A DNA stretch of 6,055 bases, from assembly GCA_002369155.1 (NCBI GenBank), contig DFEM01000081.1, positions 1 through 6,055 of the forward strand. Direction: 5' to 3'. The notes under the pieces were generated by a model. That model did not search any database and was not told the origin of the DNA. It saw nothing but the letters and a program-made list of their open reading frames with translations. Positions within the stretch are counted from its first letter, which is position 1; each line of letters starts with the position of its first letter. Positions 1-5,379 of this stretch are shown piece after piece. Position numbers and translations under genes: made by a program. This DNA comes from Lachnospiraceae bacterium UBA3802 (GTDB taxonomy: Bacteria > Bacillota > Clostridia > Lachnospirales > Lachnospiraceae).

Positions 1-132
1 AAGGTAGAGAGGGTCGGAAAGCCTGAAGAGGTGTTCACCGACGAGCTCATAAGCAGGCTGTACGGTCTGGGGGACGGAAGGCTCAGACAGGTATATTCGG
101 GTTTTGTAAAGAGCATAGAGAAAGATGGCTAA
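1..132 (+). CDS. ABC transporter ATP-binding protein, C-terminal end (5'-truncated by window)
   Basis: Only frame 1 is open here; the other two forward frames hit stops within the first 25 bases. It gives 43 codons ending in TAA at 130-132. The visible segment [18 protein letters not shown] resembles the G-x-P-E-E-V-(L/F)-T-x-E-L-(L/I)-x-x-(L/V)-Y-G stretch that closes the ATPase domain of FecE/FepC/BtuD-type importers for iron chelates and cobalamin. The Walker and signature motifs lie outside the window, so the assignment rests on this tail alone. The last 20 or so residues are a charged extension with no recognisable motif. The reading frame overlaps the start of cobQ by 8 bases, which implies one transcript and probably translational coupling. 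A corrinoid substrate is inferred from the neighbours, not shown by the sequence. Confidence 0.65.
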   Translation, partial: KVERVGKPEEVFTDELISRLYGLGDGRLRQVYSGFVKSIEKDG

Positions 133-1648
133 AGTAATAATGGTACAGGGCACGATGTCCAATGCCGGCAAGAGTCTGCTTGCCGCCGGACTCTGCCGCA
201 TATTCAAACAGGACGGATACAGGGTAGCACCGTTTAAATCGCAGAATATGGCGCTCAATTCGTATATAACGGATGAGGGGCTTGAGATGGGTCGTGCTCA
301 GGTAATGCAGGCAGAGGCTGCGGGCATTAAGCCGATGGTATGCATGAATCCCATTCTTTTAAAACCGACGGATTCTGTGGGATCCCAGGTAATCGTTAAC
401 GGTGAAGTACTCGGACAGATGAGTGCGAGGGAATATTTCGCATACAAGACCAAACTTATTCCCTGCATAAAGGATGCTTTCAGGGAACTTGAAAAGCATG
501 CGGACATCATCGTAATAGAAGGCGCGGGAAGCCCTGCGGAAATCAATCTTAAGGAAAATGATATCGTAAACATGGGCATGGCAAAGATGGTCTCTGCTCC
601 CGTTCTTTTGGTTGCCGACATAGACAGAGGCGGTGTATTTGCACAATTGCTTGGCACCGTAATGCTTTTGGAAGACGATGAAAAAGAGAGAATAAAAGGA
701 CTTATCATTAATAAATTCAGAGGCGATAAAACAATCCTTGATCCCGGAATCGTAATGATTGAAGAAAAGGGAGGAATTCCCGTTACCGGAGTGCTTCCGT
801 ATATGGATGTAAAGGTTGAGGATGAGGATTCTCTGGCAGAGAGACTCGACAATAAAAAGCACGGAATTATTGATATCGCCGTTGTTCGTTTTCCGCGTAT
901 TTCAAACTTTACGGATTTTAACGTATTTGAGCAAAATCCCAATGTTTCCGTAAGATATGTTACATCACCTGCAGAGCTTGAAGGCGCCGATATGATAATA
1001 CTACCCGGAAGCAAGAATACAATCGGCGATTTGAAATGGATGCGCCAAAACGGCATTGAAGCGATGATTAAAAAGATGTCCGAAAAGGTTCCGGTATTCG
1101 GAATCTGCGGAGGCTTCCAGATGCTTGGCGAAGCAATAAGCGATCCCGACAAAATCGAAGAAGGCGGAAGCATTAAGGGAATCGGTCTTTTAAATATCGA
1201 AACCGTATTAAAGACGGAAAAAGTCAGAACGCAAACTAAAGGAAAAATCAATAAACTTGACGGTTTCTTTTCCAATCTTTCCGGCCTTGAATATGAGGGA
1301 TATGAAATACATGTCGGAGAGACGGTAAGCTCAAACATCAATTGTAATTCTCATAAAGCAGTCGACTGCTCAGAAGATGAGATCAAAAATATCGACAAGA
1401 TTGTCAGAACCAATAAAAACGGAATGATATACGGCACATATGTGCACGGCATCTTTGACAGGAAAGAAATTGCCGAAGCAGTTATAAAGACATTGGCTGA
1501 TAAAAAGGGTGTGGCAGCAGGCGATGAAACGCTGCTTGATTACGCATCTTTTAAAGAAAAAGAATATGACAAAATGGCAGATATATTAAGAAAGCATCTC
1601 GATATGGATAAGATTTACGGGATGCTTAAAGAGGCTCAAATAGAGTAA
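125..1648 (+). CDS. cobQ: Cobyric acid synthase (adenosylcobyrinic acid a,c-diamide amidotransferase)
   Basis: CobQ/CbiP uses ATP and glutamine to amidate side chains b, d, e and g of adenosylcobyrinic acid a,c-diamide, giving adenosylcobyric acid in the cytosol. At 507 residues it has the usual full length. The N-terminal ATPase domain (about 1-235) shows the dethiobiotin-synthetase-like P-loop GTMSNAGKS (9-17), [11 protein letters not shown] (36-46), [15 protein letters not shown] (74-88), [12 protein letters not shown] (131-142) and [10 protein letters not shown] (165-174). The C-terminal class I glutamine amidotransferase domain (about 250-450) has LPGSKNT (293-299), nucleophile Cys328 in GICGG and catalytic His441 in YVHGIF. 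The start at 125 fits the family N-terminus, with the P-loop beginning at residue 9. No strong Shine-Dalgarno is visible (only AGAGAAAG just upstream), so initiation is probably coupled to the overlapping upstream gene. cobT follows after 24 bases. I see no damage. Confidence 0.96.
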   Translation: MAKVIMVQGTMSNAGKSLLAAGLCRIFKQDGYRVAPFKSQNMALNSYITDEGLEMGRAQVMQAEAAGIKPMVCMNPILLKPTDSVGSQVIVNGEVLGQMSAREYFAYKTKLIPCIKDAFRELEKHADIIVIEGAGSPAEINLKENDIVNMGMAKMVSAPVLLVADIDRGGVFAQLLGTVMLLEDDEKERIKGLIINKFRGDKTILDPGIVMIEEKGGIPVTGVLPYMDVKVEDEDSLAERLDNKKHGIIDIAVVRFPRISNFTDFNVFEQNPNVSVRYVTSPAELEGADMIILPGSKNTIGDLKWMRQNGIEAMIKKMSEKVPVFGICGGFQMLGEAISDPDKIEEGGSIKGIGLLNIETVLKTEKVRTQTKGKINKLDGFFSNLSGLEYEGYEIHVGETVSSNINCNSHKAVDCSEDEIKNIDKIVRTNKNGMIYGTYVHGIFDRKEIAEAVIKTLADKKGVAAGDETLLDYASFKEKEYDKMADILRKHLDMDKIYGMLKEAQIE

Positions 1649-1672
1649 AGGCATAATTTATCGGAGAAAAAA

Positions 1673-2836
1673 ATGGCTTGCAAGGCAGAGCAAATAAAAA
1701 CTGAATATGATTTGAATACACTGCAGGCGATAACCATAGTTTCACCGAGCAAAGAGATTGCAAAGAAGTGTAAGGATAAATGGGATAATGTTGCAAAGCC
1801 CCTCGACGGACTGGGAGATTTTGAAGATATTATCTGTAGGATCGGAGCGATAAAAGGAAGCGATGATTTTAACCTTTCAAAGAAAGCGTTGCTTATTATG
1901 TGTGCTGACAACGGCATCGTAAAAGAAGGTGTGACGCAAAGCGATTCCGCGGTTACTTTGTCGGTTGCAAAGAATATGCTAAAAGGCAAGTCTTCTGCAG
2001 CTGTAATGGCTAAGAAGAATGACATTGATGTATTTGTAACAGATGTCGGAATTGACAGCGATGAAGTGTTGGATGGCATTATATATAAAAAGATAAGACG
2101 CAGCAGCAGGGATTTTCTTATTGAACCTGCGATGAGTGAAGAAGAAACACTTAAAGCAATAAATATCGGTATTAATCTTGTAAGAGAATGCAGGGAAAAA
2201 GATTATGACATTTTGCTTACAGGTGAAATGGGTATCGGTAATACCACGACAAGCACGGCGGTGGCAGCAGCGATTCTTTCGAAAACCGAAGTTTTGGGAA
2301 AAGATGAGAGGACCGACAGGGATTTTTTGGAAACAACAAATTCGGATTTGCTCGTGGATTCAATCACTGGACGAGGCGCCGGACTTGATGATGAAAAACT
2401 TGAGAAAAAGAAAAAGATAATTAAAGAAGCAATCAAAAAATATTCATTGAAAAATGCGGATGCTTTTAAGGTTTTAATGACTGTCGGAGGATATGATATT
2501 GCGGCTCTTGCAGGAGTCTGCATAGGCGGAGCGATATACGATATGCCGATTGTATTGGACGGTGTAATTACAATGTGTGCGGGTCTTACTGCAGAAGAAA
2601 TTGTTCCCGGTGTAAAGAATTACTTAATCGCATCCCACATGGGAAAAGAAAAGGCATCAAAGATTATCGCCGAAAGGCTTTCTCTAAAACCTGTAATCAA
2701 TGCCGATATGGCACTCGGCGAAGGAACAGGTGCGGTGATGATGCTCTCTCTCATTGAAGATGCGCTGGAAGTATATAAGAATGCCGCGGTATTTTCAGAC
2801 ATATCAGTGGATAATTATGTAAGAAGTTCAAAATGA
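1673..2836 (+). CDS. cobT: Nicotinate-nucleotide:dimethylbenzimidazole phosphoribosyltransferase
   Basis: CobT transfers phosphoribose from nicotinate mononucleotide to dimethylbenzimidazole (or another lower-ligand base), making the alpha-ribazole phosphate later used by CobS. Family motifs in order: AKPLDGLGDFE (41-51), CADNGIVKEGVTQS (77-90), GEMGIGNTT (184-192), TGRGAGLDD (232-240), VGGYDIAALAG (271-281), LDGVITMCAGL (295-305), LIASHMGKEKA (318-328) and LGEGTGA (348-354). Glu350 in the last motif matches the catalytic glutamate of the Salmonella enzyme (E317). The protein is 387 residues against roughly 350 for the family. Part of the excess is a stretch of about 20 residues around 204-228, between GNTT and the GRGAG motif. 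A good Shine-Dalgarno GGAG (1663-1666) sits 6 bases before the ATG. It belongs to the same operon as cobQ. The window does not show which base is attached. Confidence 0.95.
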   Translation: MACKAEQIKTEYDLNTLQAITIVSPSKEIAKKCKDKWDNVAKPLDGLGDFEDIICRIGAIKGSDDFNLSKKALLIMCADNGIVKEGVTQSDSAVTLSVAKNMLKGKSSAAVMAKKNDIDVFVTDVGIDSDEVLDGIIYKKIRRSSRDFLIEPAMSEEETLKAINIGINLVRECREKDYDILLTGEMGIGNTTTSTAVAAAILSKTEVLGKDERTDRDFLETTNSDLLVDSITGRGAGLDDEKLEKKKKIIKEAIKKYSLKNADAFKVLMTVGGYDIAALAGVCIGGAIYDMPIVLDGVITMCAGLTAEEIVPGVKNYLIASHMGKEKASKIIAERLSLKPVINADMALGEGTGAVMMLSLIEDALEVYKNAAVFSDISVDNYVRSSK

Positions 2837-2893
2837 TATAAGAATATCGTTAATGATTCATAAATTTTCTGAATGATATGATTAAATGATTCA
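2832..2893 (+). repeat. Four AATGAT-core repeats in the cobT-cobU gap
   Basis: The gap between cobT and cobU (2837-2942) is the longest in this otherwise compact operon and is very AT-rich up to about 2910. Four copies of AATGAT start at 2832, 2852, 2872 and 2885. Copies 1 and 3 continue as AATGATAT, copies 2 and 4 as AATGATTCA, so the two forms alternate. The first three are spaced exactly 20 bases apart, close to two helical turns; the last is 13 bases on. Copy 1 includes the cobT stop codon. The pattern could be an operator array or a decayed repeat, but AT-rich spacer DNA can produce it by chance. A TATGAT at 2877-2882 resembles a -10 box, but no convincing -35 lies at the right distance. 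I found no coding potential and no strong terminator hairpin in the gap. Confidence 0.4.
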
Positions 2894-2942
2894 AATATTC
2901 AATTTATTTACAACGTGGGTTTGACAGGAAAAAGGCAGGGGT

Positions 2943-3470
2943 ATGGTTACATTAATTTACGGCGGAAGCGCCAGCGGAAAATCACAATTTGCGGAAGATA
3001 CGATTTGTTCTCTTTGCAAAGGAAATAAATACTATATTGCAACCATGAAGGTCGGCGATGATGAGGAAAACATCGAGCGTGTTAAGAAACATCGCGAGCA
3101 GAGAAAAAACAAAGGCTTTGAAACGATAGAATGTCCCAATGATTTAAAAAGTGCCATTCCTCAAATGAGTAAAAGCAAAAATGCATTGCTTGAATGTGTA
3201 TCGAATCTTGTGGCAAACGAGATGTTTTTTAACGGTGAAATTATCGGAAAAGAGGATACGGTTGAAAAGGTTGTCGGTGGAATAAAAGAACTTGCGGACT
3301 TTTGCGATAATCTTGTGATAGTAAGCAACAACATATTTGAATCCGATTCTGATTACGATGATATAACTCTTTCCTATATGCAGGCTCTCGGTGAAGTAAA
3401 TGCCGAAATAGCAAAGAATTCCGACGAAGTATACGAGGTTGTGGTCGGCATAAGTATGAGGATTAAATAA
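2943..3470 (+). CDS. cobU: CobU-type adenosylcobinamide kinase / adenosylcobinamide-phosphate guanylyltransferase (atypical C-terminal half)
   Basis: CobU phosphorylates adenosylcobinamide and then transfers GMP from GTP to it, giving adenosylcobinamide-GDP for CobS. The 175-residue length is normal. Visible motifs are a good P-loop GGSASGKS (7-14), YIATMKVGDDEE (31-42), the KKHREQR segment with His50 aligned to the GMP-accepting histidine of Salmonella CobU (H46), LLECVSNLVANEMF (82-95), and a typical end DEVYEVVVGISMRIK. The odd part is residues 127-145. The family usually has a V-(S/T)-N-E-(V/L)-G-x-G-I-V-P motif here; this protein reads VSNNIFESDSDYDD, without the Glu-(Val)-Gly and Gly-Ile-Val-Pro. 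Guanylyltransferase or kinase competence may therefore be altered. An in-frame TGA at 2922-2924 limits the start, and AGGGG lies just before the ATG. The stop shares one base with the cobS start (TAATG). A second CobU-like gene lies downstream of cobS. Confidence 0.85.
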   Translation: MVTLIYGGSASGKSQFAEDTICSLCKGNKYYIATMKVGDDEENIERVKKHREQRKNKGFETIECPNDLKSAIPQMSKSKNALLECVSNLVANEMFFNGEIIGKEDTVEKVVGGIKELADFCDNLVIVSNNIFESDSDYDDITLSYMQALGEVNAEIAKNSDEVYEVVVGISMRIK

Positions 3471-4258
3471 TGAGTGTGATTAAATCATTTTTCATTGCAT
3501 TGTCAATGTATTCAAAAATCCCGGTACCTCATACAGAGTGGAAGGAAGAAGACATGAAATTCGTATTTGTATTCTTCCCTTTTGTAGGTGTGGTAATAGG
3601 AGCGATTGAACTTGGATGGTTTTACCTGTGCGCTCAGGTTGAAGGCATTCCCGACATTTGCAAAGTATTTATTGCTGCGGCAATTCCGATTGCGATAACC
3701 GGCGGAATACATGTGGACGGCTTCATGGATACGATGGATGCGTTTCATTCATATCGTGAAAGAGAGAAGAAACTGGAAATTTTAAAAGATCCGCATATCG
3801 GTGCATTTTCGGTTATTATGCTGGCTCTTTACGGTCTTTGCTTTTTGGCGCCTCTCTCATTTTTGGAAGATGCGAGAGAGGTAATCATCTTTTGTATCAT
3901 ATTTGTTTTATCAAGATGCGTGAGCGGTTTTTGCGCAATCTCTTTTAAAAGTGCAAAAGAAGGTACGCTTAATCTTTTTGCAAAAAGCAGTTCGGTTACG
4001 GCGGTAAAGATTATTACTATTATCGAAACTTTAATCTGTATCGCTGGAATGGCATTTTTCATGCCTGTAACAGCAGCATTTATAGCTTTAACTTTGGTTT
4101 TGACGGTAGTTTGGTATTATTTCAAAACCAAAAAAGAATTCGGCGGGGTAACCGGAGATACGGCAGGATATTTATTATTGATTTTAGAGAGAAATCTTTT
4201 GATTGTTGCAGTACTCGTTTCGTTCATTTTTGGAAAGTTTAACGTGATATATATGTAG
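3470..4258 (+). CDS. cobS: Adenosylcobinamide-GDP ribazoletransferase (cobalamin synthase)
   Basis: CobS is the integral membrane enzyme that joins adenosylcobinamide-GDP to alpha-ribazole (phosphate), releasing GMP and forming adenosylcobalamin (phosphate). At 262 residues it has the family length. The N-terminus MYSKIPVP (13-20) is typical. The metal/substrate motif GGIHVDGFMDTMDAF (78-92) carries His81, Asp83, Asp87 and Asp90, followed by LEILKDPHIGAFSV (102-115). FGGVTGDTAGY (224-234) is the conserved C-terminal motif. Hydrophobic segments lie at about 31-54, 65-80, 111-130, 137-158, 179-216 and 232-256, as expected for a polytopic membrane protein. Asp-Ala replaces the commoner Asp-Gly at 90-91; I recall this variant in clostridial homologues. 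GAGG (3458-3461) lies 8 bases before the ATG, which overlaps the cobU stop by one base, so the two are probably translationally coupled. Confidence 0.95.
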   Translation: MSVIKSFFIALSMYSKIPVPHTEWKEEDMKFVFVFFPFVGVVIGAIELGWFYLCAQVEGIPDICKVFIAAAIPIAITGGIHVDGFMDTMDAFHSYREREKKLEILKDPHIGAFSVIMLALYGLCFLAPLSFLEDAREVIIFCIIFVLSRCVSGFCAISFKSAKEGTLNLFAKSSSVTAVKIITIIETLICIAGMAFFMPVTAAFIALTLVLTVVWYYFKTKKEFGGVTGDTAGYLLLILERNLLIVAVLVSFIFGKFNVIYM

Positions 4259-4282
4259 AAGGAAAAGCAGACAGGGGGCATT

Positions 4283-4684
4283 ATGAAATTAGTTATTGGC
4301 GGGTACGCGCAGGGGAAACTTGAATACGTAAAGAAAAAATACAATGTGAAAGAGGAGTTTATTTTTGATTGCGCACTTCCGACAAAAGAAGAAATCGAGA
4401 AAATAAATCCGGAAGAAGGAGATGTGCTTGTAGTTTCAAGTCTTCACAAATGGATCAGAAAACGTATCAAAGAGGGCGGAAGACCTGAAGAAGAAATCGC
4501 TTCTTTTGTAAAGAAAAATCCAAATGCAGTCATCATCAGTGATGAGATTGGAAACGGTATTGTTCCAATGGACCCTTTTGAACGAGTGTACAGAGAAAGA
4601 ACCGGAAGGATTCTTTGCGACCTTGCCGCAAACGCTGAAGAAGTAGAAAGAGTAACATGCGGAATTCCTCAAAAAATTAAGTAA
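4283..4684 (+). CDS. Short CobU-like protein (C-terminal half conserved, guanylylated-histidine region missing)
   Basis: This is a 133-residue protein, against about 175-185 for CobU. It starts with a P-loop-like GGYAQGKL (6-13), in which the usual Ser/Thr after Lys is Leu13. The middle lacks the YIAT...H-R-x-x-R region that carries the GMP-accepting histidine; a segment with HKWIRKR (55-61) stands there instead. From residue 82 it matches CobU closely: VIISDEIGNGIVPMDPFERVYRE in outline (83-105), TGRILCDLAANAEEVERV (107-124) and CGIPQKIK at the end. Databases would probably label it bifunctional adenosylcobinamide kinase/guanylyltransferase, but on sequence a full bifunctional enzyme seems unlikely. 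It could be a kinase only, a subunit working with the longer CobU at 2943, or a regulatory nucleotide-binding protein. AGGGGG (4273-4278) lies 4 bases before the ATG. It follows cobS by 24 bases. The frame stays open for 37 codons past its TAA. Confidence 0.8.
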   Translation: MKLVIGGYAQGKLEYVKKKYNVKEEFIFDCALPTKEEIEKINPEEGDVLVVSSLHKWIRKRIKEGGRPEEEIASFVKKNPNAVIISDEIGNGIVPMDPFERVYRERTGRILCDLAANAEEVERVTCGIPQKIK

Positions 4685-4798
4685 TCTCAAAAAGTAAAAG
4701 ATAAAAAGACAGTTGCAGCTAAAAAGGCAAAAGATATTGAGGCAGCGTCACTAAAAAAACAAGTTCAAGAAAACTTACGGGTAAAAATATGCGAATAG
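4685..4798 (+). other. Lys/Ala-rich open extension behind the short CobU-like gene; otherwise the gap before cobC
   Basis: After the TAA at 4682-4684 the same frame runs on for 37 sense codons to TAG at 4796-4798, overlapping the next gene's start by 10 bases. It would encode a basic tail with about 10 lysines and 5 alanines, including KTVAAKKAKDIEAASLKK. There is no ATG in it and no obvious start codon with a Shine-Dalgarno, so it is not a separate gene on present evidence. It may be a former C-terminal tail cut off by a nonsense change, or A-rich spacer that happens to stay open. CobU proteins normally end at the residues just before this TAA, which argues that the annotated stop is the functional one. 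The gap (to 4788) shows no terminator hairpin. Confidence 0.35.
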
Positions 4799-5373
4799 CT
4801 TTAATAAGACACGGAGAAACCAAGTCCAACGAAAATCATAAATATTGCGGAAAAAGAAATGATGATCCTTTGACAAAGGCGGGAATCTATAATCTTGAAC
4901 AGTCAAGAGACAGAGTCGGATACCCATCGGCATACATTGTTTTTACAAGCCCCAAAATCAGAAGCAAACAGACTGCAGACATTTTATATAAAAATAAAAA
5001 ACAGATAACGATAGAAGAATTTGATGAGATAGATTTTGGAGATTTTGAAGGAAAATCCTATCATGAATTAAACGGGAATCCTTTGTATCAGCAGTGGATT
5101 GATTCAAACGGCGAAATGCCTTTTCCAAACGGAGATAATAAAGAAGAATATTGTAAGACTGTGGTAAAAGGCTTTAACAAAGCATTGGATACAGCAAAGA
5201 AAAAAGATGTTTCGGATATCGCCATAGTAGTGCACGGCGGAACCATAATGGCATTAATGAGCACCCTTGCAGGCATGGGCTATTTTGAAGCAATGGTTGC
5301 AAACGGCGGCGGATATTATCTTGAGACGGTTGAAGAAGATGATATCAGGCTTAAGGTAATCGGGAAATTATAA
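4789..5373 (+). CDS. cobC: Histidine phosphatase, probable alpha-ribazole phosphatase
   Basis: This is a phosphoglycerate-mutase-like histidine phosphatase of 194 residues, a normal length for CobC. The catalytic motif LIRHGET (5-11) carries the phospho-accepting His8 with Arg7. Arg58 lies in SPKIRSKQTA, Glu80 in the FDEIDFGDFEG motif (78-88), and the second catalytic histidine is His149 in VVHGGTIMALMS. There is no signal peptide, so it acts in the cytosol. CobC removes the phosphate from alpha-ribazole-5'-phosphate or from adenosylcobalamin-5'-phosphate made by CobS. The family is broad in substrate and the motifs alone do not distinguish CobC from other small phosphatases; the position between a CobU-like gene and cbiB makes the B12 role likely. 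The Shine-Dalgarno is weak (ACGGGT, 8 bases or less before the ATG). The cbiB ATG follows its TAA after 6 bases, in the same frame. Confidence 0.85.
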   Translation: MRIALIRHGETKSNENHKYCGKRNDDPLTKAGIYNLEQSRDRVGYPSAYIVFTSPKIRSKQTADILYKNKKQITIEEFDEIDFGDFEGKSYHELNGNPLYQQWIDSNGEMPFPNGDNKEEYCKTVVKGFNKALDTAKKKDVSDIAIVVHGGTIMALMSTLAGMGYFEAMVANGGGYYLETVEEDDIRLKVIGKL

Positions 5374-5379
5374 AATACA

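Noticed and set aside
298..1341. A 347-codon open frame on the minus strand
   Set aside because: It lies wholly inside cobQ, whose motifs are complete. The antisense translation is Ser/Ile/Pro-rich with no recognisable domain, as expected of a shadow frame.
1636..2523. Minus-strand open frames inside cobT
   Set aside because: Low-complexity Ser/Phe-rich antisense translations of a clearly functional gene; no motif or ribosome binding site supports them.
2205..2757. Short plus-strand open frames (60-71 codons) in alternative frames of cobT
   Set aside because: Arg/Lys-rich out-of-frame translations inside cobT with no ribosome binding site; treated as shadows.
2853..2877. Possible hairpin between ATGATTCA (2853-2860) and TGAATGAT (2870-2877)
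   Set aside because: The arms are AT-rich, have a mismatch, and no T-run follows, so it does not qualify as an intrinsic terminator.
2921..2926. TTGACA, a perfect -35 hexamer, just ahead of cobU
   Set aside because: The matching -10 would fall inside the start of cobU (about 2944-2949, TGGTTA), which does not resemble TATAAT; the transcript would lack the cobU leader and start codon.
2837..2942. Cobalamin riboswitch in the cobT-cobU gap
   Set aside because: The gap is too short and too AT-rich for a B12 riboswitch, and I see no B12-box-like conserved stretch. If the operon has one, it is upstream of the window.
4713..4754. TTG-initiated mini-ORF in the gap before cobC
   Set aside because: Only about 13 codons, no Shine-Dalgarno, and no recognisable peptide.
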